From Roseiarcus sp963709185 (GTDB lineage: Bacteria > Pseudomonadota > Alphaproteobacteria > Rhizobiales > Beijerinckiaceae), in the NCBI GenBank assembly GCA_963709185.1, contig CAVPVQ010000029.1:1-64000 (forward strand): 64,000 bases of DNA, written 5' to 3'. How positions within the stretch are numbered: the stretch's first letter is position 1; each line of letters starts with the position of its first letter. This document shows, one piece after another, positions 56,499 through 64,000 of the stretch. The position numbers and the translations under genes were made by a program. The notes beneath the pieces were generated by a model. The model was given only the letters and a program-made list of their open reading frames with translations. It was not told the DNA's origin and made no database searches.

Positions 56499-57628
56499 CT
56501 ATTCCACGTCCTCGACCGCCACCGTGCGGCCCGACAGCCGCTGGGCGAGCGAAGCCTCCATGAACGCGTCGAGATCGCCGTCCAGCACGTCGGCGGGCGT
56601 TCCCGAGACATGGCCGGTGCGCAGGTCTTTCACCATCTGGTAGGGCTGCAGCACGTAGGAACGGATCTGGTGGCCCCAGCCGATATCGGTCTTGGACGCT
56701 GAAATCGGCGCTGACCGCCGCCTCGCGCAGCTCCAGTTCGCGTTCGTAGAGCCGCGCGCGCAGCATGTTCCAGGCGGTGGCGCGGTTCTTGTGCTGCGAG
56801 CGCTCGGACTGGCAGGCGACCACGATGCCGGTCGGCAGATGGGTGATGCGCACCGCCGATTCGGTCTTGTTGACGTGCTGGCCGCCGGCCCCCGAGGCGC
56901 GATAGACGTCGATCCGGCAATCGCCTTCATTGATGTCGATGATGATGCGGTCGTCGACGACGGGATAGACCCAGACCGAAGCAAAGCTGGTGTGGCGGCG
57001 CGCGTTCGAATCGAACGGCGAAATGCGCACGAGGCGATGCACGCCCAATTCGGTCTTCATCCAGCCATGCGCGTTGTGGCCCTTGATGATCAGCGTCGCC
57101 GACTTGATGCCGGCTTCGTCGCCGGCCGTCTCCTCGGCGATCTCGACCTCGAATTTGCGGCGCTCCGCCCAGCGGATGTACATGCGCAGCAGCATGCGCG
57201 CCCAGTCGCAGCTTTCCGTGCCCCCCGCTCCTGAATGCACCTCGACATAGGTGTCGTTGCCATCCGCCTCGCCCGACAGCAGCGCTTCAAGCTGGCGGCG
57301 CTCGCCTTCGGCCTTCAGCGCCCTGAGGATGGCGAGGCCCTCCTGCTCGGTCGGCGGATCGCCCTCGATCTCGCCGAGTTCGACCAGCGTCGCCGCGTCG
57401 TCGAGTTCGCGCTGCAGCCTGGCGATCCCGCCGAGCCGGTCTTCGAGCATGGTGCGCTCGCGCATCAGCTTTTGCGCCGCTTCCGGATCGTTCCACAGGC
57501 CGGAATCCTCGGCCTTGGCGTTCAGTTCGGCGAGGCGACGCGCGGCGGCCTCGACGTCAAAGATGCCTCCTCAGCAATCCCATGGACTGCTTGATGCTTT
57601 CGACAAGGGATTCGGCTTCGGCGCGCAT
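56499..57628 (-). CDS. prfB: Peptide chain release factor 2, programmed +1 frameshift and one further break
   Basis: RF2 ends translation at UGA and UAA. ATG 57628 opens MRAEAESLVESIKQSMGLLRR up to an in-frame TGA at 57557-57559, read through by the programmed +1 shift. The body has EVHSGAGGTESCDWA, RASGAGGQHVNKTESAVRI split (catalytic GGQ) and NRATAWNMLRARLYE. Near 56690, before SKTDIGWGHQIRSYVLQPYQ, the frame changes once more, probably through a two-base loss; the true end is VAVEDVE at 56499. The SPF codon-recognition motif should lie in RISPFDSN (visible). Confidence 0.94.
57556..57571 (-). promoter_or_regulatory. prfB programmed +1 frameshift signal
   Basis: On the minus strand: AGGAGG (57571-57566), CAT, then CTT TGA C (57562-57556). 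The internal Shine-Dalgarno three bases before CTTTGAC is the canonical RF2 autoregulatory frameshift site. After the shift the frame reads LDVEAAARRLAEL into the RF2 body. Confidence 0.95.
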
Positions 57629-57760
57629 GCGGGGCTCGCAGGGTCGGGAGAGGCGTGTGGGAGATCGCAAAGCGAAATCCGCCGCCCGTCCGCTACTCCC
57701 TATTGCCGCGCCGTTCAAGACGCGTCGTGCAAGGCGCCTGTCGAGCGTGGACGCGAAACC

Positions 57761-57873
57761 CTTCTCCCGCCGCGCGGGAAAAGATGTCACGAGCAGCGTT
57801 ACAGATGAGGGCCTCGATCGGTGAGCGCGGCCCCAACGCCCACACCCTGCCCTCTCCCGCACGCGGGAGAAGG
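57761..57873. repeat. Two CTCCCGC/GCGGGAG palindromic units
   Basis: Hairpins CTTCTCCCGC-CGC-GCGGGAAAAG (57761-57783) and CTCTCCCGC-AC-GCGGGAGAAGG-type (57850-57873) lie 89 bp apart between prfB and the BTLCP gene. They belong to the common CCTTCTCCCGC...GCGGGAGAAGG intergenic palindrome class of alphaproteobacteria. A related CCTCGC-TTC-GCGAGG hairpin is at 58861-58875. Confidence 0.7.
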
Positions 57874-57881
57874 AAATCGCC

Positions 57882-58523
57882 TCACCGGCTTTCCCGGCTC
57901 GCGTCGCCGCTGGCGTAGACGGCGCGGCGGGGGTCGCCGATCGACAGCCACAGGTTCGGGTCTTCCTGCGACTGCCGCTTGACGAAGCGATAGCCGGTGG
58001 CGTTCCACGGTCGGATCTCGTCCGACAGGTTGTCGAGGACGAACTCGCCGTGGTCGGTCTTCACGGTGAGGATCGCATGGCCCTCGTCATGGAGATCGCG
58101 CACGATGGTCATCAGCAGCGCCTGACGCGGGAAGCCCTGGTCGAGCAGCAGCTTGCGCTTGTAGAGCGCGTAAATCTTGCAATCGCCCTTGCCGTCCACC
58201 GGATAGTCCCAGTGATCGAGCATGGTGCCCCAATGGTCGAAATTGCTGATCGGTTCGATGAACGCGTTCACCGCGCGGTTGATCCGGTCGAGCAGCGCCC
58301 AGGTCTCTTCGGTGAGCCTGACGTCGACGGCGGGAAGGCGCTGGCCGTTGCACTCCTCGGGCCGGCGGCCGCAGAAGTCCACCCAGCCGTAAGGGATGCT
58401 GGTCTCGGCCCCGACGGCGGCGTAGCTCGCCTGGGGCATGCGGGCTTCGGCGGCGCCTCCGCCCGCGAGGCAAACGGCGAGCATCGCGGCGGCGATGACG
58501 CTTCGGATCGAAACGATAGACAT
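57882..58523 (-). CDS. Bacterial transglutaminase-like cysteine proteinase (BTLCP)
   Basis: A 213-residue exported protease-fold protein with signal peptide (residues 1-27, GGGAAEA). The full catalytic triad is present: Cys115 (GKGDCKIYAL), His149 (DEGHAILTV) and Asp164 (FVLDNLSDEI). Other family marks are PYGWVDFC and WDYPVDGKGDC. Relatives of this DUF920/LapG type process surface adhesins or other periplasmic targets; no LapA/LapD partner is in view. It contrasts with the Cys-less transglutaminase-like protein at 30401. Confidence 0.9.
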   Translation of the reverse strand: MSIVSIRSVIAAAMLAVCLAGGGAAEARMPQASYAAVGAETSIPYGWVDFCGRRPEECNGQRLPAVDVRLTEETWALLDRINRAVNAFIEPISNFDHWGTMLDHWDYPVDGKGDCKIYALYKRKLLLDQGFPRQALLMTIVRDLHDEGHAILTVKTDHGEFVLDNLSDEIRPWNATGYRFVKRQSQEDPNLWLSIGDPRRAVYASGDASRESR

Positions 58524-58929
58524 GACGACGGCCTCTGCTGCTAAGCTGAGGCCACCGTGACGAATTCATTTTGCAGTCGATCTAAATCAATTGCTCAAAT
58601 TCTACAGAAACGCATTAATTGTTGTGACTATTCAATAGTATACAGGAGACAAACAGACGCGGTTTACACTCCGTTGCTTTCGCGCGACGGCAATGATTTG
58701 TTAGCCATCGGTCGCCCGCCGAGCCGATGACGCGCGCAATCGGCCGTCATCGCGAGGGAGCGAAGCGACGAAGCGATCCAGACTGAGCCGTTGCAGCCAA
58801 CGCCTGGATGGCTTCGCTGGCGGCGGAGCGGCGCGCTCCGTGATCGACGCCCTCATCCGACCTCGCTTCGCGAGGCCGCCCGCCTTCGGTGGGAGAAGGG
58901 ACGCGCGTTCGCTCGTGAAGGCGCGCCGC
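58524..58929. other. Gene-free stretch with AT-rich promoter segment and palindromic element
   Basis: The first 150 bases are A/T-rich (including ACTATTCAATAGT, a near-perfect palindrome) and probably hold the promoter of the BTLCP gene. The rest carries a dispersed palindromic arm (58744-58783) and the CCTCGC hairpin at 58861-58875. No gene is supported. Confidence 0.6.
58744..58835. repeat. Third copy of the CGTCATnGCGAGGGAGCG palindromic element
   Basis: The left arm (58744-58783) matches the arms of the repeat at 23476-23919 almost base for base (CCGTCATCGCGAGGGAGCG...). The right arm is degenerate. Confidence 0.75.
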
Positions 58930-59319
58930 TCAAAACCCCAGCTTCACCCCGGCCTGGACATTGTAGCCCTGCCCGTTGGGGACCCACGGCGGCAGATAGG
59001 GATTGTCGATATGCTGGTTGTCGGCGTGCCATTTGAGGTCGAGCGCCGGGCCGCCCTGCGGCTCCTGCGGCGCACGCGCGGCGTTCGGTGCGAGGGCCGG
59101 CTTAGGCGGCCTGGCGGCGCCGACCAGCGCGGCGCCGGGGTCGGAGAATTTGATCGCCGCGAAACCGCCGTCCGGCGCGGCAACCTTCGCTCGCGCTTTC
59201 GCCCTGGCGACATGCGCCGGCGCCTTGACCGCGGCCGGCGCGCCGGCTTCGTCCGCCAGCGCCGGCGCCGCGATCATGACGAGAATAGCTCCGACGAAGC
59301 TGATGCGACGAAAGCCCAT
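58930..59319 (-). CDS. Exported hypothetical protein
   Basis: A 129-residue protein with a signal peptide (residues 1-23, APALA|DE). An Ala/Lys/Pro-rich low-complexity middle follows, and a C-terminal conserved-looking stretch (LDLKWHADNQHIDNPYLPPW, GQGYNVQAGVKLGF). The last residues resemble the end of an outer-membrane beta-strand. No family recognised. ATG 59319 follows GGAAAGCG and is preferred over an upstream in-frame start. Confidence 0.65.
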   Translation of the reverse strand: MGFRRISFVGAILVMIAAPALADEAGAPAAVKAPAHVARAKARAKVAAPDGGFAAIKFSDPGAALVGAARPPKPALAPNAARAPQEPQGGPALDLKWHADNQHIDNPYLPPWVPNGQGYNVQAGVKLGF

Positions 59320-59548
59320 TGCGCTGCGCTTTCCGAAGTCGACGCCTGTTCCACCAATTGTGCCGCCGCGTGACGCGGCGCGCAAGCCCGCTCGGTTCGG
59401 CGCGCTTCATCCGCGACGTCGTCGCCTCGACGGTACGCCGCGCTTGGCCGGCCGGAGCGGGCCAAACGGAATGCGGGATTTTGTGCGGCTTCGCCGCCAC
59501 CCCGATCCTCCGAAGGCCGCCTTTATCGATGGCCGCATTGGGGGCGGA

Positions 59549-60308
59549 TCATTCCACCAGCCCGCGAACCTCCGCCGGCGCGTCATCGAGGTTCGCCAGA
59601 TCGCGAGCTTCAGCGGCCGCCGCGGTCGCATCTTCGATCTCGCCGCTCGCCAAACGGCTCTGTGCGAGGATAACGAGCGCCGTCGCGAGCCGCGGTTTCA
59701 AGGCCTCCGGTTGCGCACGGATGGCGCAACGCAGAAGGGAGACGGCCATGACGGCGGCGCGCGTCGCTTCCTCCGTCTTGTCGGGGGTGGCGCTCAACAG
59801 TCGCGCGAGATCGCCAAGAGCGACGGCCAGATCAAGCGGGGCGGACGACGCAGGTTTGTCGCTGACGCGACGCCAGAGAGCCGTGGACTCGCCAAGAATT
59901 TGTGCGAAGTGCTTGAGATGGGGCGGCTGAGGTTCGCGCCTTCCCGATAAGATCCCGGGGAATTCGAGAACGAGGCGCAGTTCCTCCGCCTCTATTTGCT
60001 CCCACAGTTCAGTCAGGCGCCGCCTGAACTCATTCAGTTGCGCCCCAAGGTCGGCAAGACCCGGGTCGCTGGCTGCGTCGGGCGGGATATCGAGTTCGGT
60101 CTTCAGCCGGTGAAGGCAATCAGAAGACTTTCGATGCAAGACGTCGATGCGAACATCCCAAGCGGCGCGCTGATCGCGTGGTAAATCGAGAACTCTCCAC
60201 TTCGTCTCTCAGCCAAAAAATATCGGATAGTTGGGCGGCCTCGGTCGCCTCATGCAGCGAATCGGCCTCGTCCAGAATCTCCGAGAGTCGAGCGCCAAAC
60301 TCGGTCAT
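59549..60308 (-). CDS. Hypothetical helical protein, frameshifted
   Basis: Two overlapping frames look like one protein: MTEFGARLSEILDEADSLHEA, FWLRDEVESSRFTTRSA, then in the next frame AAWDVRIDVLHRKSSDCLHRLKTELD split, ADLGAQLNEFRRRLTELWEQIEAEEL and a C-terminal Ala-rich TPR-like stretch (ALKPRLATALVILAQSRLASGE). The shift lies near 60165 in a GCGCGCCGC run. Mostly helical, no signal peptide, no family recognised. Confidence 0.5.
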
Positions 60309-60483
60309 CTGGTCACCGCTCCGTCCGCGCCGTTTCCGCGCAGGTCATCCAAGCGCGGATGTCGCAGCGAAGGTCCGCCGCGCGGCGCTTTCGTAGGGGA
60401 ACGCCGGATACGGCGATTGTGCCGCCGGTCGATGCGCCGCGCAAGAGCGTGGACCTGGGCGCGGCGGCGGCGGGAAGGCGATC

Positions 60484-60996
60484 TCACGGCCGGTAGACGA
60501 CGAAGCTCTTTTCCAGCAGTTCGCGATCGCCCTGCCAAAGCTCGAACGACCACGGGCCGGGCGCGAGCTCTTCCTCCGCGTCGAACAGATAGCCGACGAA
60601 CAAACCTGCATCGCCGGCGCGCACGGTGATTTCGCTCGCTTCGCGCCTGTGGCGTTCGCCGGTCTTCGCGTTGACCAATCCAGCGGGTGGAAAGTTTCGC
60701 ACCCAGCGCAATCGCACCAGGCTGCCGGCCGGCGCGCCCGACAGCGTGAAGCCGAATCCGAACCGCGTATGCAGGATCGCCGGAATCCGGTCGCTGTTTG
60801 TCGCCGGCGGTTCGATTCCGGTGGATACGGTCTTCTCGCCAAGCAGGGCGCTGTCGTCCTTCACGTGGGAGTCATTGTTCGCTCGATAAACGCCGTACCA
60901 GGTCAGGCGCGCCTCGGCGCTCGACCCCTGCTGCGCCAATGCTGCGGGCTGGTCGAGCAAAGCGAGGAAGAGCGCGGCAAATCCCAGCGCGCGCAT
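60484..60996 (-). CDS. Exported DUF3859 protein
   Basis: A 170-residue protein with a signal peptide (residues 1-22, AALA|QQ) and the DUF3859 beta-sandwich: ARLTWYGVYRANNDSHVKDD, FGFGFTLSGAPAG, VNAKTGERHRREASE and the C-terminal FVGYLFDAEEELAPGPWSFELWQGDRELLE split at PGP. ATG 60996 begins a normal signal peptide; the 32-residue upstream extension does not. Function unknown, possibly extracellular binding. Confidence 0.85.
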   Translation of the reverse strand: MRALGFAALFLALLDQPAALAQQGSSAEARLTWYGVYRANNDSHVKDDSALLGEKTVSTGIEPPATNSDRIPAILHTRFGFGFTLSGAPAGSLVRLRWVRNFPPAGLVNAKTGERHRREASEITVRAGDAGLFVGYLFDAEEELAPGPWSFELWQGDRELLEKSFVVYRP

Positions 60997-61173
60997 GGCG
61001 CCTTGCCCGCGTCGATCGCAGCTTGCGCCGTCCCTCACAGTCGCCATCTCCTTCGTCGCGGGTGCGCTATGCGCAATACGTGATCCCTCCAAACCGCCTT
61101 CGAACGGCGCGGTTCGAAAGATCGTGCAACACGTATCACCTCCGCGTAGCCTCTGCTTGATCGGATTCGACCG

Positions 61174-62226
61174 TTGAGCCTGATGTCAATGGTGAACAAA
61201 AAGCGCTGCTTCACCGCGGCGGCGATGATGCTGGTCGCCTGTGGCGGTGTCGAACCCGCCTCGGCCGGCGAGCCGACGCTCGGCTCCGCCGCGGCGTCCA
61301 CGGGCCGCTATTTCGGCGCCGCGCTCGATCCCGGATTTTTCGGCGAGAAGCCGTATCGCGATCTCGCGACGACGCAGCTCACCTGCGTCACGCCGGAAAA
61401 CGCGATGAAATGGGGTTCCGTCGAGCCCGAGCGCGGAAGTTTCGATTGGAGCGCGGCGGACGCGCTGGTCGCCTTCGCCAAGGCCAACGGGCAGAAGATC
61501 CGCGGCCATACGCTGGTCTGGCATTCGCAACTGCCGCCATGGCTCATCAACGGCGCGTTTGCGCCCGGCGAATTGCGCGATCTGATGGTCGCGCATATCG
61601 CGATCGAGGCCGGGCGCTACAGGAACGCGATCTACGCCTGGGACGTCGTCAACGAGCCTTTCACCGACAGCGGCGCCTGGCGGAAATCGATCTGGTATGA
61701 GGCGATGGGGCCGGACTATGTCGCCATCGCCTTGAAGGCCGCGCACGAAGCGGACCCTGAGGCCAGGCTCTACGTCAACGACTACAACGTGGAGACCGAC
61801 GGCCCCAAGATGCGCGCGCTCTCCGATCTCGTCGCCTCGCTGAAGCGCGCCGGCGCGCCGATCGACGGCGTCGGCCTGCAGTCGCATTTCGTCGGCGGCG
61901 CCGCGCCGAGGGACATTCAGTCGGTCATGGAGAAATTCGCAAAGCTCGGGGTCGACGTCGCCGTCACCGAACTCGACCTTCGCCTGCGCCTGCCGCCTGA
62001 CGAAAAGACGCTGGCGACGCAGGCCGCCGATTACGCGTCGATCGCGCGCGCCTGCCGGGCGACGCCGCGCTGCGTGGGCATCACCACCTGGGGCCTGGCC
62101 GACAACCATTCCTGGGTCCCGGGATTCTTCTCCGGCTATGGCGCGGCGCTGCCCTTCGACGAGGCGAGCCGCCCCAAACCGGCCGTCGCCGCGATGATCG
62201 CGGCGTTCACCGAAGCGGCGCCGTGA
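61174..62226 (+). CDS. Endo-1,4-beta-xylanase, glycoside hydrolase family 10
   Basis: A 350-residue GH10 enzyme cleaving beta-1,4-xylan. The TIM barrel shows TPENAMKWGSVEPERG, IRGHTLVWHSQLPPW, the acid/base Glu161 in WDVVNEPF, and the nucleophile Glu266 in VAVTELDLRLR; WGLADNHSWVPGF closes the fold. The N terminus has a hydrophobic segment ending in LVAC, a lipobox-like site, so the enzyme may be a lipoprotein. TTG 61174 is listed; ATG at 61183 or 61189 are equally possible. No other xylan gene is nearby. Confidence 0.93.
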   Translation: MSLMSMVNKKRCFTAAAMMLVACGGVEPASAGEPTLGSAAASTGRYFGAALDPGFFGEKPYRDLATTQLTCVTPENAMKWGSVEPERGSFDWSAADALVAFAKANGQKIRGHTLVWHSQLPPWLINGAFAPGELRDLMVAHIAIEAGRYRNAIYAWDVVNEPFTDSGAWRKSIWYEAMGPDYVAIALKAAHEADPEARLYVNDYNVETDGPKMRALSDLVASLKRAGAPIDGVGLQSHFVGGAAPRDIQSVMEKFAKLGVDVAVTELDLRLRLPPDEKTLATQAADYASIARACRATPRCVGITTWGLADNHSWVPGFFSGYGAALPFDEASRPKPAVAAMIAAFTEAAP

Positions 62227-63092
62227 GCGGCGGCGCTGATGCAACTCAGCCCTCGACCGCGCGCGCTGTGAGGCGGGTGACAACGCGATATCAAACCTCT
62301 CGGCGCGACCCGCAGGCGACGCTATTTCAAATGTCGTGCAATGAGTATCGCTTCCCCGCAACCGCCACCGATCTCACGTTGCTCCAGCTGCCCCCAACGG
62401 CGTAAAACCTGAAAAGACCTTCATCGCCTTGGTGAATGTGCAGCGGCAGGTCACCGTTAGGGGCGCCTGTCCAGTGCAATTTGGGTAAATGGCAGGGTAA
62501 GTAAGTCGGTCGCGCATTGGGGATGCGGGAGGGGTTTCGTACCTTGATCGCAACGGCAGTCGACGAGGGGGCGCACCATGGCCTTCGGAGAGACGTTTTT
62601 GTTTGGCTGTATTGATGGTTTGCTCAGTTGGCTGCCACAAGAGGGAGTCGGGATGATGTGTCCCCCATTTACTTCGCTCTCCAGGATTTGTTTGTTATTC
62701 GGTCTCTATATCGGCAACTCTGCCGTTTCCGCATGAGGTGTTTTGGGTTTAGTACTATTGTTTATTATTAATTAATATCGTTGGACTTTCAATAGGTGGC
62801 TCTTGCAGATAAATGTGATTCATTTGCGCTTATAATTCATCGACGATTTTTTGTTAATTATTGCTCCGTTATTTGTCTTGGAGGCACATTGGTATCGGAC
62901 GATAGCCAAGCTTCTTTCCGAAGAGTTGGCGAGCAGATCGCCTTCATGTCCTTCGGTGACCTTCTTCGTTGAACTTGATTTTTTAGGTCATTGAGTAGTC
63001 CTTGCCACCGCCTTGATGTTACAGTTCACCGTCATCGCCATTCATGGCGATCTCTGAATCAATACCATCGGGAAAGGCGATGGAGATGATTC
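62227..63092. other. Gene-poor, AT-rich stretch before the IS element
   Basis: From about 62640 to 62990 the base composition drops sharply in G+C relative to the rest of the window. A possible 52-residue frame at 62578-62736 has a GAGGGGG site six bases before its ATG but no family. A 27-residue frame at 62889-62972 begins TTG behind TTGGAGG. Neither is certain. The region may be foreign DNA brought in with the IS630 element. Confidence 0.5.
62578..62736 (+). CDS. Possible 52-residue small protein
   Basis: Starts MAFGETFLFGCIDGLLSW and ends LLFGLYIGNSAVSA, partly hydrophobic. Support is only the GAGGGGG ribosome-binding-like site and the position at the edge of an AT-rich stretch. It could equally be a chance frame. 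Confidence 0.25.
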   Translation: MAFGETFLFGCIDGLLSWLPQEGVGMMCPPFTSLSRICLLFGLYIGNSAVSA

Positions 63093-64000
63093 GTGGCCGG
63101 GAAGGAGATTGCCGTCAAGAAATACGTTGTCAGGCTGAGCGCGGAGGAGCGGGCAGCTTGAGGAGTTGATCCGCAAGGGCAAGCGCGCCGGGCATTTGTT
63201 GACGAGGGCCCGGATTCTGTTGAAGGCCGACGTTTCGGAGGCTGGCGAGGGATGGAGCGACAGCCGGATCGCCGAGGCGCTGGACACCAGCATCGCGACG
63301 ATCGAGCGGACGCGACGGCAACTTGTCGAGGAAGGTTTCGAGGCGGTCCTGACGCGCAAGTACAATCCCAAATCGGCTCGGCCGCGGATATTCGACGGCG
63401 CGGCGGAAGCGAAGCTGATCGCGTTGGCGTGCGGGCCGGCGCCGGCGGGCCTCGCCAAATGGAGCCTGCGTCTTCTGGAGGAGAAGGTCGTCGAACTGCA
63501 CATCGTCGAGAGCGCCAGCGACAACACGATCGGCCGGACGCTCAAAAAAACATTCTCCAGCCGCATCTCAAGCAGCAATGGGTGATCGCGCCCGAGGCCA
63601 ACGCGGCCTTTGTCGCGGCGATGGAAGACGTGCTGGAGGTCTACCAAAGGCCGCACGATCCCAAGCGGCCCTTCGTTTGCCTCGATGAAACGTCGAAGCA
63701 ATTGATCGTCGAGACGCGCACGCCGATCGCCGCCAAGCCGGGAAGACCGGCGCGTCACGACTACGAATACGAACGCAACGGCGTCGCCAATCTGTTCATG
63801 ATGTTCGCGCCGCTGGAAGGCTGGCGGCACGTGAAAGTCACCGACCGTCACGCGGCCGTCGATTACGCCCACGCGCTCAAGGACCTGTCCGACACGCATT
63901 TTCCCGACGCGGCCAAGATCGTGCTGGTCCAGGACAATCTCAGCACGCACACGACCGCGTCGCTCTACGAAGCCTTCCCCGCCGCCGAAGCGCGCCGCCT
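63093..64000 (+). mobile_element. IS630-family transposase (partial, runs off the window)
   Basis: GTG 63093 opens a GEIAVKKYVVRLSAEERA-type start that breaks near 63155. The frame then continues ELIRKGKRAGHLLTRARILL with an HTH (WSDSRIAEALDTSIATIERTR) and reaches an A7 run at 63544-63550. Beyond it the -1 frame continues ILQPHLKQQWVIAPEAN, FVCLDETSKQLI (first catalytic Asp) and KIVLVQDNLSTHT (second Asp) to the window end; the final Glu is outside. The A7 slippery run is typical of IS630 transposases made by -1 frameshifting. Terminal inverted repeats were not identified. Confidence 0.85.
63544..63550 (+). promoter_or_regulatory. A7 slippery run for -1 frameshift in the transposase
   Basis: CTC AAA AAA ACA in the first frame becomes AAA AAC ATT in the -1 frame, joining TLKK to NILQPHLKQQW. 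This lies at the expected junction of the DNA-binding and catalytic parts. Confidence 0.7.

Noticed and set aside
62223..62405. A 60-residue frame after the xylanase
   Set aside because: No start signal of quality and no similarity to known proteins.
1..64000. CRISPR array
   Set aside because: No regularly spaced identical repeats with unique spacers; the tandem repeats found are coding (8231-8518) or contiguous without spacers.
1..64000. tRNA or rRNA genes
   Set aside because: No cloverleaf with TTCGA arm and acceptor pairing was recognised by eye in the intergenic regions; a covariance search would be decisive.

Overview
The window is about 64 kb of GC-rich DNA that reads as the chromosome of an alphaproteobacterium, most likely of the order Hyphomicrobiales (Rhizobiales). 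The evidence is an NDUFA12-type complex I subunit next to a DUF2155 protein, a ctaA (COX15-type heme A synthase) gene next to a DUF2842 protein, a class I PHA synthase, a class II (B12-dependent) ribonucleotide reductase, and the transglutaminase / alpha-E / circularly permuted ATP-grasp trio. I cannot name a genus.

Layout. 0-10 kb: the tail of a UvrD-like helicase, a coupled FecR plus CHASE2-adenylate cyclase pair, then a block of exported proteins: a Trp/Gly/Tyr-rich mini-protein, two paralogous CxxCH proteins, a thiol-oxidoreductase/lipase-maturation-factor fusion, a 22-residue-repeat protein and a coiled-coil periplasmic protein. 10-16 kb: aerobic benzoyl-CoA (box) catabolism: benzoate-CoA ligase, alpha/beta hydrolase, BoxC, BoxB, with no BoxA in view. 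16-24 kb: GtrA, an acyl-CoA synthetase, CHAD, a zinc alcohol dehydrogenase, an orphan HigA beside a cloverleaf-like palindrome, a DUF2778 protein and a palindrome-rich gene-free stretch. 24-31 kb: a DUF4160/DUF2442 small-gene module, nrdJ with two NrdR-box-like sites upstream, NDUFA12 and DUF2155. 31-40 kb: the transglutaminase-like/alpha-E/ATP-grasp operon, aat, metY, a BrnTA module, DUF29, ctaA, DUF2842 and a second class III cyclase. 40-49 kb: an exopolysaccharide locus (deacetylase, GNAT/CelD-like protein, Wzz/GumC, Wza, GT4, initiating phosphotransferase, O-antigen-ligase-like polymerase). 49-58 kb: a RelE toxin with a decayed antitoxin, an aminotransferase, phaC, panE, a divergent ArsR/MFS pair with two operators, and prfB with the programmed +1 frameshift. 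58-64 kb: a BTLCP protease, small exported proteins, a GH10 xylanase, an AT-rich stretch and an IS630-family element cut by the window end.

A striking general property is that about fourteen otherwise recognisable genes, including nrdJ, ctaA, prfB and aat, are interrupted by one- or two-base indels, several in short homopolymers. That many fresh lesions in housekeeping genes points to residual sequencing/assembly indels rather than gene decay. I therefore annotate these as single genes across the frame change and give the likely break point. Two recoding sites look genuine and programmed: the CTTTGAC site of prfB and an A7 run in the IS630 transposase.
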